Source: Crossiella sp. CA-258035 (GTDB lineage Bacteria; Actinomycetota; Actinomycetes; Mycobacteriales; Pseudonocardiaceae). From it: a stretch of DNA of 64,000 nucleotides. The DNA is taken from the NCBI RefSeq assembly GCF_030064675.1, contig NZ_CP116413.1, positions 2,636,001-2,700,000 of the forward strand. Direction: 5' to 3'. Below the pieces are notes generated by a model. The model was not told where the DNA came from and made no database searches. It saw only the letters and a list, made by a program, of their open reading frames with translations. Position numbers and translations under genes: made by a program. Shown in pieces: positions 18,674 through 25,719 of this stretch. Every line of letters begins with the position of its first letter. Positions within the stretch are counted from its first letter, which is position 1.

Positions 18674-19250
18674 GGGTGGCTTTTCAAACGTCCACCGAGT
18701 CTTGAGGTTCCCCATGCCCGTCAACCTGGAGAGATCACACCACATCCCAGCGAGCAGACGCTCACAGCAACCGCCGCCAACACAAAGCAGCGTGACGGCG
18801 GCTGCTCGCTGGGATGTGGTTTGATTTCGGAAGGTTGACGGGCATGGGGAACCTCAAGACTTTGCCTGCGTCTCTGCCTTTGATTTTCCCCCCCCATGCT
18901 TTGATCTCTGCCCGTCCGGCGAGGACGCTCTTGATCTTCGCTTGTAAACCCCAAGATCAAAAGAATGTCCTCGCCGGACGGGCAGACCACCGGAGGGGTG
19001 TGACAAGTCAAAAGCCGGTTGAGCAGGTTGCGGGGCGGGGCAGGCTGCCGACTCAAGACCCAGCGTGCTCGCGACCCTCTCGTCTTCTCCGCACGACCTT
19101 CCGACAGCGAACCACATCCCACCGAGCAGCCGCCGTCACGTTCCGAGGCTTTGGCGGCGGCGCCTGTGAGCGTCTGCTCGGCGGGATGCGGTGCGCGGTC
19201 TCCAGGCCGTACGGAGAAGACGAGAGGCCCGCTTTGTGGGTTTCACCCCG
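18653..19250. repeat. Composite triple-hairpin repeat element, copy 2
   Basis: Second copy of the element at 9675-10295, same orientation. Unit A: outer arms 18701-18727 / 18832-18858 (27 of 27), inner 18739-18757 / 18802-18820 (19 of 19). Unit B: 18907-18926 / 18967-18986 (20 of 20). Unit C: outer 19076-19091 / 19212-19227 (16 of 16), inner 19111-19129 / 19174-19192 (17 of 19). Arms of A and B match copy 1 exactly while loops differ. In the inner C stem, sequence has changed at six positions on both arms, keeping pairing. It fills the space between the phosphatase 3' end and the response-regulator 3' end. Open frames across it are not believable genes. Confidence 0.9.
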
Positions 19251-19256
19251 GATTCG

Positions 19257-19904
19257 CTACACCAGTCCGTTCAAATGCGCGTACACCACCGCATGCACCC
19301 GGTCCCGCAATCCCAGCTTCGCCAATATTCGTGACACGTGCGTCTTCACCGTCTCATCCCCCACGTGCAATGCCGCCGCGATCTCCGCATTGCTGTGCGC
19401 CCTGGCCACCAACAGCAAGACCTCCCGCTCCCGAGCCGTCAGCGAGTCCAGCCCGGGTGCTGACGCGGGCGGCGCGATGCTGCCCGCGAACCGCGATATC
19501 AACCGCTGCGTCACCGACGGATCGATCAGCGCGTCCCCGCGCGCGGCCACCCGGATCGCGGTCAGCAACTCCTCTGGCGGCAAGCTCTTCAACAGGAAGC
19601 CGCTCGCCCCCGCCCGCAGCGCCCGGTACACGTACTCGTCGTTGTCATAAGTCGTCAGCACCACGACCTTGGTCCGGTTGTCGGGTGCGGCCAGGATCGC
19701 CTCGGTGGCACTCAGCCCATCCACCTTCGGCATCCGGATGTCCAGCATCGCCACATCCGGGCGCAACCTGGCCACCTCGGCCACCGCCGCGCGGCCGTCC
19801 GCCGCCTCGCCAACGCATTCCAGGTCCGGTTGCGTGGTCAACAGCGCTCGCAGCCCGGATCGCAGCATCGCGTGGTCGTCGGCCAGCAGCACGCGCACCG
19901 TCAC
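19257..19904 (-). CDS. Two-component response regulator, NarL/LuxR family (DesR-like)
   Basis: A 215-residue response regulator. Receiver domain (1-120): acidic LLADDHAM, phospho-acceptor Asp in VAMLDIRMPKVDG, Thr in VLTTYDND and Lys in FLLKSLPPEE. C-terminal LuxR HTH (about 150-212): LTAREREVLLLVARAHSNAE and VKTHVSRILAKLGLRDR. The GTG at 19904 overlaps the kinase stop (GTGA), so the two are coupled. The divergent secreted-protein operon at 21212 is the likeliest target, inferred from position. Confidence 0.94.
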   Translation of the reverse strand: MTVRVLLADDHAMLRSGLRALLTTQPDLECVGEAADGRAAVAEVARLRPDVAMLDIRMPKVDGLSATEAILAAPDNRTKVVVLTTYDNDEYVYRALRAGASGFLLKSLPPEELLTAIRVAARGDALIDPSVTQRLISRFAGSIAPPASAPGLDSLTAREREVLLLVARAHSNAEIAAALHVGDETVKTHVSRILAKLGLRDRVHAVVYAHLNGLV

Positions 19905-21064
19905 GCCCGGACCTCCAGTGGCTCCAACGGAAAGGTCACCGAGGTCTGCCAGGTTCGGCCGTCCTCGGTGACGCCGTAGGTGGTGACTCCGTCGAACATG
20001 CCTGCCCTGCTGCGGATTCCGGCCAGGCCGCGTCGGCCGCTGGACGCCGGGTCGCGGGTCGCCTTGGTGGCGACCGTGTTCCGGGTGGTCAGCTCCAGGG
20101 CGCCCTCGCGGAACTCCAGGGCCACGTCTACTCCGCGGGAGTCCCCGTGCCGCAAGGCGTTGGTGAGCATCTCCTGGATGATCCGGTACAGCGTGATGCC
20201 CAGGGAGTCCGGAACCGCGCGGGGTTCGCCGCTGGTGCGCAGGCGGGCCGGGATGCCTGCCGCGCGTACGCCGTCGAAGAGCTCGTCCAGGTTGTCCAGG
20301 CCCGGTTGGCGGGTGCCGTCCAGGTTGTCGCCGTGCAACAGGTCCAGCAGGTGGCGCAGGTCGATCATGGCGGACTGGCTGGCGGTTTCCACCGCGCGCA
20401 GGGAGCTGGCCACGGCCTCGGCGCCGGGGGACAGGTTCAGGCGGGCGGCGCCCGCGTGCAGGTTGATCGCGCTGACGTGGTGGGCGATCACGTCGTGCAG
20501 GTCCCTGGCGATGGCGCTGCGCTCCTTGGCGATCGCCTGGGCCATGGCCTCTTCGGCGTCGCGGCGTTCGCGTTCGGCGCGCTGTTCCAGCTCGGCCAGG
20601 TGGGCGCGGCGGGCGGTGGTGTAGCGGCCGACCAGCCAGGGCAGCACCGCGCCGGAGAGCACCGCCACCGGCCACAGGTGCCAGACCTCGGGGCGGCGCA
20701 TCAGCTGCACGGCCACCCTGCTGATCACCAGCACGCCCAGCGCGGTCCACGCGTGCCAGCCGGAAAGCCAGGCCCCGGCCCGATATCCGGCGATCATCAG
20801 GCCCGCGTCGTTGCCGTGCACGGGCAGCATCGCCGCGGTCATGTGCACGATTCCGTGCACGGCGGCCATGATGCCGGATCTCCGGGCCGGACCGGCCAGG
20901 CCGGCGTCGGCCAGCACGATCGCGCCCAGCACCACCCAGGTGTCCCAGGTGGTGCCGCAGCCGGTGAGCAGGAACAGCACCGAGTCGGTCAGCAGGGCCA
21001 CCGCCGCGACCAGCACCGACTGCCGGGACAGCGACCGGCTCGGCTCGTCGGTGGTCAAGCGCAT
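19901..21064 (-). CDS. Sensor histidine kinase, DesK/HisKA_3 family
   Basis: A 387-residue membrane kinase. Four to five hydrophobic segments (about residues 15-148), a short coiled coil rich in Glu/Arg (about 152-182), the HisKA_3 dimerisation box RDLHDVIAHHVSAINLHAG with phospho-acceptor His190, and an HATPase_c domain (DNLDELFDG ... GRRGLAGIRSRAGMFDG). The DLHD start of the box is typical of NarX/DesK kinases. The ATG at 21064 follows GGGGAAGGAGC. It lies divergent to a secreted/membrane operon across a 147-bp gap, so it may sense an envelope condition such as metal or membrane stress; that is inference. Confidence 0.93.
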   Translation of the reverse strand: MRLTTDEPSRSLSRQSVLVAAVALLTDSVLFLLTGCGTTWDTWVVLGAIVLADAGLAGPARRSGIMAAVHGIVHMTAAMLPVHGNDAGLMIAGYRAGAWLSGWHAWTALGVLVISRVAVQLMRRPEVWHLWPVAVLSGAVLPWLVGRYTTARRAHLAELEQRAERERRDAEEAMAQAIAKERSAIARDLHDVIAHHVSAINLHAGAARLNLSPGAEAVASSLRAVETASQSAMIDLRHLLDLLHGDNLDGTRQPGLDNLDELFDGVRAAGIPARLRTSGEPRAVPDSLGITLYRIIQEMLTNALRHGDSRGVDVALEFREGALELTTRNTVATKATRDPASSGRRGLAGIRSRAGMFDGVTTYGVTEDGRTWQTSVTFPLEPLEVRA

Positions 21065-21211
21065 CGCACCGCTCCTTCCCCTCGGCCACCGCGGCGGACC
21101 CTGAGATGATCCGGCACCGTCCCCCGGCGCCGAGTCCCCCGTGCGGGGGAGGCCGGATCACCCGCCGTCGTGACGCCCCCGACCCCCGGCCGACCCTAAC
21201 CTCCGGCGGCG

Positions 21212-22573
21212 ATGGACATCTCCGCGAACCGGCGGCGCGGCGCGCTGCTCACCCTGCTCTGCGCGCTCGGGCTGCTGCTCGGCGCCGGCCCCGCGCACGC
21301 CGACGGCGCGGACCGCGGCGCGGACATCCAGGTCGCGCAGACCCTCGGCGAGCGCGAGCTGACCGTGGTGATCCGCGCGGTCGAACCGGTGCCGGGGCCG
21401 GTGCACGTCGACGTGGTCACGCACGCGGGCAGCCCGCCCGGCGAGCTCGCGCTGTGGCTGTCCACCTCGGGCGTGCAGTTCAGCGCGACCCGCGTCGGCC
21501 TGGGCGCGGTCCCGGGTTTCCACCGCGCCACGCTGAGCGTGGACCGTGCCGGGCCGTGGGAGCTCGCCATCGACGACGGCAGCCGCACCGCCACCATCCC
21601 GTTCGTGGTGCCCGCGAAGGTCAAGTCCCCGGCGGAGAACACGGTCTACGGCGGGTTCGTCGCGGCCGGGATCCTGTTGCTGGCGGCCCTGTTCCTCGCC
21701 CTGCGCGGCCACGCCCTGATCGCGCTGGCCCCGGCCGCGGGCATGGTCGCCGCGCTCGCGGTCGCGGTCACCGCGGCGCTGCTCTCGGCCACCGTGCCGC
21801 CGCCGCCCGCGCCCGGCTCGGTGTGGGACCCGACCTACGACAGTGTCGCCGACCCCTACGCCCGCACCCAGCAACCTGCCGTGGACCCGGCCCGGCCACC
21901 GGTCACCGTGCTCGCCGACCAGGTCGGCGAGGACCTGCGGCTCACCCTGGCCGACAGCGCCACCGGCCAGCCCGTCGACGACCTGCTGGTGCACGACAAC
22001 GCCCTGGTGCACCTCGCGGTGGTCTCGCCGTCGGGCCGCCTGTGGCACCTGCACCCGGTCCGGGTCGGCCCCGGCGACTACCGCGCCCGGCTGATCGCCC
22101 CGGAAACCGGCCGCTACGCCGTGGCCGCCGAGCTGGCCCGGCGCGGCGGCGGCCGCCAGCTGGCCCGGACCTCGTTGCGCCTCAACGAGATCGCGCCCAG
22201 CACCGCCCAGCTGGCACCGGTCGAGCTGCACCGCCGGATCGAACCGGCGGGCACGCCGAGCACGCTCACCGCCCGCTTCGGCACCGCGGATCTCCAGCCC
22301 TGGCTGGGCATGCTGGGCCACCTCATCGTGGTGGGGCCATTGCGCGGAGAGGTCGCGGACGCCCCGGTGTGGGCGCACGTGCACTCGATGATCCCGCCCA
22401 CCGCCGGGCAGCCGGGCAAGCCGGATGAAAGCGTGGCCGCCTACGGCCCGGACGTGCCGTTCACCTACACCTTCCCGCTGCCCGGCCGCTACCTGGTGTG
22501 GGCGCAGGCCGAACGCGGCTACGCGGTGCGCACGGTCGCGGCCGAGGTCATCGTGCCGGAGGCGGCCCGGTGA
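21212..22573 (+). CDS. Secreted/membrane-anchored protein with FixH/YtkA-like and metal-ligand-rich domains
   Basis: A 453-residue protein with a signal peptide (about 1-30, ending AHA), an extracytoplasmic beta-rich domain (about 35-140), two membrane segments (about 148-200) and a second extracytoplasmic part (about 225-450). The latter holds two immunoglobulin-like units of the FixH/YtkA kind: SGRLWHLHPVRVGPGDYRA, then QPWLGMLGHLIVVG followed by WAHVHSMIPP and FPLPGRYLVWAQ. The spacing of His and Met (HLH, GMLGH, HVHSM) resembles copper or other metal sites in such domains. First gene of a four-gene operon; the next overlaps it by GTGA. Metal handling is inference. Start ATG chosen because it directly precedes the signal. 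Confidence 0.7.
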   Translation: MDISANRRRGALLTLLCALGLLLGAGPAHADGADRGADIQVAQTLGERELTVVIRAVEPVPGPVHVDVVTHAGSPPGELALWLSTSGVQFSATRVGLGAVPGFHRATLSVDRAGPWELAIDDGSRTATIPFVVPAKVKSPAENTVYGGFVAAGILLLAALFLALRGHALIALAPAAGMVAALAVAVTAALLSATVPPPPAPGSVWDPTYDSVADPYARTQQPAVDPARPPVTVLADQVGEDLRLTLADSATGQPVDDLLVHDNALVHLAVVSPSGRLWHLHPVRVGPGDYRARLIAPETGRYAVAAELARRGGGRQLARTSLRLNEIAPSTAQLAPVELHRRIEPAGTPSTLTARFGTADLQPWLGMLGHLIVVGPLRGEVADAPVWAHVHSMIPPTAGQPGKPDESVAAYGPDVPFTYTFPLPGRYLVWAQAERGYAVRTVAAEVIVPEAAR

Positions 22574-22974
22574 GGAAGGCGGTTCTCCTTGCCACGGCGG
22601 GACTTCTGCTGCTCGGCGGCGCGCTGTTCGTGTTCTGGCCGCGGGCCGGGGCCGGTGCCACCACCGCCCAGCAGAGCACGCCCAGGCACACCGTCGCGCT
22701 GTCCATCGCCGACCCGAAACCCGGCGACAACACCGTCACCCTGGCCGTCACCGACCGCGAGGGCAGACCGGCCGCGGTGGACCGGGTCAGCCTGGAACCG
22801 GTGATGCCGCAGATGGGCCACGCGCTCGCCCCGGTCGGCGCGCGGGCCGAGGCGCCCGGCCGGTTCCGGGTGCACGGGTTCCTGTTCCACATGTCCGGTC
22901 CCTGGCAGCTGACCGTGGTGCTGCACGGCGCTTCCGGCGTCGACCGGGTTGTTTTTCCCTTGCTGGTCAAGTGA
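22570..22974 (+). CDS. Small FixH/YtkA-like membrane-anchored protein
   Basis: A 134-residue protein: N-terminal signal or anchor (about 5-25, ending FVFWPRAG) and one immunoglobulin-like FixH/YtkA domain (about 45-134) with the motif VMPQMGHALAPV and, near the end, GFLFHMSGPWQLTVVL. The MPxMGH...HMSGxW pattern is the core of the YtkA/FixH family. FixH assists insertion of copper or maturation of cbb3 oxidases; the function of YtkA-like proteins is not well known. The GTG at 22570 overlaps the upstream stop. The next gene begins 11 bases after its stop. Confidence 0.8.
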   Translation: MRKAVLLATAGLLLLGGALFVFWPRAGAGATTAQQSTPRHTVALSIADPKPGDNTVTLAVTDREGRPAAVDRVSLEPVMPQMGHALAPVGARAEAPGRFRVHGFLFHMSGPWQLTVVLHGASGVDRVVFPLLVK

Positions 22975-22985
22975 AAGGGACACCA

Positions 22986-24074
22986 ATGGAGACCACCGCG
23001 CCGAAAGGGTTGGTAGCGGCCGGTTTTGTGCTCGGCGGCAGCCTGCTGTCGCTGACCGGGCTGACCTGGGACATCCAGTGGCACAGCGATGTCGGCCCGG
23101 ACACCTTCTTCACCCTGCCGCACCTGTTCCTGTACTCCGGCAGCGCGATCGCCGGTATCGCCAGCCTGGTGGTGGTGCTGCTGACCACCGCGGCCCAGCG
23201 CGGCGGCCGAGCGGTGGACCCGCTGGTCGGCGGTCGCGCGGTGGGCGTGTTCGGCCGCACCTTCGCCGCCCCGGTCGGCTACCTGGTCTGCGGGCTGGGC
23301 GCGGCCTCGTTCCTGCTGTACGGCCTGTGGGACCAGTGGTGGCACTCGCTGTACGGCTTCGACGCGGTGATCGCCTCACCACCGCACATCGGCCTGCTGC
23401 TGTCCATCTCCATCACCATGATCGGCGCGGTGATGGTCTTCGCGGTCGCCCGGTCCTACCGCTGGGGCGCGATCGGCACGCTGGTCGGCCTCGCCGTGCT
23501 GCTCGCCTTCAGCACGGTGATCACCATCGGCCTCGGCGAGCTGCCCGCCGCCCCGGTCAACCCGATCGCCGCGGGCACCGCGTTCCTGTGCGTGCTGGTG
23601 GTGATCATCGGTGCGAGGGTGCTGGACCGGCCTGGCGGCGCGATCGGCGTGGCCGCGGTGCTGGCCTTGTTGCAGGCGGTGTTCTGGTGGTTCTCGCCGT
23701 GGGCGGCCAGGACCTACGCGGACGCGATCGGCCTGCCGGTGCGCGACTTCGTCAGCGAGGTGCCGGGCATGCCCTCGCTGTGGCCGATCTGCCTGCTGCT
23801 GGTCGGCGGCGGCCTGGAGCTGTGGCTGGCCGCGGCGCGGCGCGGCCGCGCCCGGCTGACCAGGGTGGGCGCGCTGGCCGGGGGAGTGGCCGGACTGCTG
23901 GTCGGCGGTCTCGCGCCGGTGCAGGCATCGCTGCTGCGCGGGCTCGCGCTGCCGGCTGCGGAAGTGTTGGTCAGCACCGCGATCGCCAGCCTGGTGCTCG
24001 GCGTGCTCGCGGGGTTCCTGGGTGTGCGGTTCGGCGGGATGCTGCGGCAGCTCGCCCCGGTGCGGGAAGGGTGA
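22986..24074 (+). CDS. Polytopic membrane protein of unknown function
   Basis: A 362-residue protein with about nine to ten hydrophobic segments spread over the whole length and no soluble domain. The ATG at 22986 is preceded by AAAGGGA at seven bases. Loops carry conserved-looking aromatic and His residues (LTWDIQWHSDVGPDTFF, TLPHLFLYSG, WDQWWHSLYGFDAV, SPPHIG), which could be metal or haem ligands near the outer face. I do not recognise a named family. It shares an operon with YtkA-like proteins and a small secreted protein, so a role in envelope metal or electron-transfer biogenesis is plausible but unproven. Confidence 0.75.
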   Translation: METTAPKGLVAAGFVLGGSLLSLTGLTWDIQWHSDVGPDTFFTLPHLFLYSGSAIAGIASLVVVLLTTAAQRGGRAVDPLVGGRAVGVFGRTFAAPVGYLVCGLGAASFLLYGLWDQWWHSLYGFDAVIASPPHIGLLLSISITMIGAVMVFAVARSYRWGAIGTLVGLAVLLAFSTVITIGLGELPAAPVNPIAAGTAFLCVLVVIIGARVLDRPGGAIGVAAVLALLQAVFWWFSPWAARTYADAIGLPVRDFVSEVPGMPSLWPICLLLVGGGLELWLAAARRGRARLTRVGALAGGVAGLLVGGLAPVQASLLRGLALPAAEVLVSTAIASLVLGVLAGFLGVRFGGMLRQLAPVREG

Positions 24075-24079
24075 ACGGG

Positions 24080-24610
24080 ATGCGCAGGACACTGGCCGCG
24101 CTGCTGGGCGCGATCGGACTGCTGGTGGGCTCGGCCGCACCGGCGCTGGCCTACGAGCCGGTGAACGTGGTGCACGCCGAGACGGTCCAGGCCGGGCCGT
24201 ACAAGCTGACCGTCGGGTTCAGCACCTGGCCGGTGAAAGCCTTGCAGTCACTGGACTTCAGCTTCATGCCGACGGGCGGCATCCAGGGCCGCACCGGCAC
24301 GCTGAGCATCTTGGGCCCGGGCGTGACCCGGGAACGTCCCCGCCCGCTGGTGCGCCACCCGCGCAAGCGGGAGGTGTGGGGACTGGACGTGCAGAGCCTG
24401 CCCAGCGAGGGCGACTGGACGTTCAAGTTCACCGTCAACGGCGCCGAGGGCTCCGGCACCGGGCAGCTGACCCTGCCCGTGCTGGAGCAACCCGGCCCGC
24501 CGATGGCGCTGAGCTGGTCGATCAGCACCCTGCCGCTGTTCGGTCTGGTGGCATTGTTGGTGATCGCCTGGCGCCGCAGCACACCCGAGGCGGCGCCGGC
24601 TCCCGGCTAG
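24080..24610 (+). CDS. Secreted protein with C-terminal membrane anchor, last gene of YtkA-like operon
   Basis: A 176-residue protein with a signal peptide (MRRTLAALLG to ALA), a beta-rich extracytoplasmic domain (about 28-145) and a C-terminal membrane helix (LPLFGLVALLVIAW) followed by a basic tail, the layout of CopC/YcnI-like surface proteins. There is no clear Cu(II) amino-terminal His as in CopC (mature start YEPVN). The ATG at 24080 is chosen for its signal peptide; a GTG at 24071 overlapping the previous stop is an alternative. Its stop overlaps the converging DUF3618-like gene by four bases. Confidence 0.75.
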   Translation: MRRTLAALLGAIGLLVGSAAPALAYEPVNVVHAETVQAGPYKLTVGFSTWPVKALQSLDFSFMPTGGIQGRTGTLSILGPGVTRERPRPLVRHPRKREVWGLDVQSLPSEGDWTFKFTVNGAEGSGTGQLTLPVLEQPGPPMALSWSISTLPLFGLVALLVIAWRRSTPEAAPAPG

Positions 24611-24801
24611 CGCCGGATCTTGCGCAGCAGCAACACGACCACGATCAACGCGAGGCCGCCGAGGGCGAACGGGACGAGCTCGGCGGCCTTGTGCATCTTC
24701 TCCTCGGCCCGCCGGTTCAGCTCGTCCACGGTCTGCCCGAGCTGCGCCCGGGTGTGCTCGACCTGGTGCTGCAGTTCCTCGACCTGGTCGGTGCCGCTCA
24801 T
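24607..24801 (-). CDS. DUF3618-like small membrane protein
   Basis: A 64-residue protein: an N-terminal amphipathic helix (VEELQHQVEHTRAQLGQTVD), with the RxxLGxTVDxL motif of DUF3618, then one membrane helix (about 43-60) and a basic end. Usually encoded next to YqjE-type proteins, as here; it overlaps the upstream gene by ATGA. Role unknown, presumed envelope or membrane stress. Confidence 0.82.
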   Translation of the reverse strand: MSGTDQVEELQHQVEHTRAQLGQTVDELNRRAEEKMHKAAELVPFALGGLALIVVVLLLRKIRR

Positions 24802-25205
24802 CGCAGCGTCCCTTCCTGGATCAGCTCCATGTCCTTGCGCACATTGGCCCGTGCCTGTTCCGGGATCGGCGGCACGGCCCGCTTGAGCTGCGCCCGCCCG
24901 GCCAGCGCCAGAATCCCGGCGATCACCAGGATCCCCGCCCCGACCACGAGTGCGGACGCCCACGGCACCAGCACGGTGGCCAGCAACAACACCAGCCCCG
25001 CGATCACCGCGGCCAGTCCGTACAACGCCAGCAACCCGGCCGCGCCGGCCAGCCCCGCACCGACCCCGGCCTTCTTGCCCTTCTCCTGCAGTTCGGCCCT
25101 GGCCAGCGCCATCTCTTCCCGGACAAGGGTGCTGACCTGCTCCGTCAAGCTCTTGACCAGCTCTCCAGTGGACCGCTGGTCAGCGTGTTCCACAACGGGT
25201 CTCAT
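24798..25205 (-). CDS. YqjE/DUF1469-like membrane protein (holin superfamily III type)
   Basis: A 135-residue protein with an N-terminal amphipathic helix (STGELVKSLTEQVSTLVREE), the conserved EMALARAEL segment, two membrane helices (about 48-75 and 80-102) and a C-terminal cytoplasmic helix. This is the YqjE arrangement; in actinobacteria such genes pair with DUF3618 as seen here. The ATG at 25205 has AAGGAGC eight bases upstream. Function is not established; the holin label reflects superfamily membership only. Confidence 0.85.
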   Translation of the reverse strand: MRPVVEHADQRSTGELVKSLTEQVSTLVREEMALARAELQEKGKKAGVGAGLAGAAGLLALYGLAAVIAGLVLLLATVLVPWASALVVGAGILVIAGILALAGRAQLKRAVPPIPEQARANVRKDMELIQEGTLR

Positions 25206-25302
25206 CCTCCGCGCTCCTTCCAGCGACTGCAATCGGAGTAACCCCGCACCGCGAACCGAAACCCTCCGTTTCCGCAGGCAGCATCCGGGGCACAGCCAGC
25301 AC

Positions 25303-25668
25303 ATGGAGACCATCGAACCGACCCCGTTACGCCGCGGCTCGGCCACCACCACCGACGGGGGCCGGGCCGCGCCCGAACAGCTGCACGCCGAGGCCCTGGC
25401 GGCCTGCCTGTGGCACGCGATCGCCGAGGCGGCCGGACGCCTGGACCTCAACCCCGGCAAGTACGAGGTGCGGGTCGAGTCGCAGATCGCCAACAGCCTC
25501 AACGGCGAGTACAGCGTGGAAGTGGTGGCCAAGGTCGACGTGCCGGGCCTCGATGAGCGGGACCGCCACCGGCTCATCAGGGAGGCGGACCGCCTGTGGC
25601 CCTACACCAGCGGTAACTGGGGACGAATCGCGATCCGGGTCGGCATGGTGGAACAACCCGCCCAATAG
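25303..25668 (+). CDS. Ohr/OsmC-family protein with the second active-site Cys replaced by Trp
   Basis: A 121-residue protein matching the C-terminal two thirds of organic hydroperoxide reductases: APEQLHAEALAACLWHAI (Cys35 at the peroxidatic position), VDVPGLDERD and the helix ending READRLWPYTSGNWG. In Ohr this last element reads CPYS, with the second catalytic Cys; here it is WPYT (Trp99). The N-terminal strands carrying the catalytic Arg are also shortened (Ohr is about 140 residues). Thiol peroxidase cycling as in Ohr is therefore doubtful. ATG at 25303; 97 bases divergent from the YqjE-like gene and 51 bases before the glucosidase. Confidence 0.75.
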   Translation: METIEPTPLRRGSATTTDGGRAAPEQLHAEALAACLWHAIAEAAGRLDLNPGKYEVRVESQIANSLNGEYSVEVVAKVDVPGLDERDRHRLIREADRLWPYTSGNWGRIAIRVGMVEQPAQ

Positions 25669-25719
25669 TGCGCCAAGAACGCGGGTACCCCGATCGGAGA
25701 CCGAGAGGGAGGATCCAGC

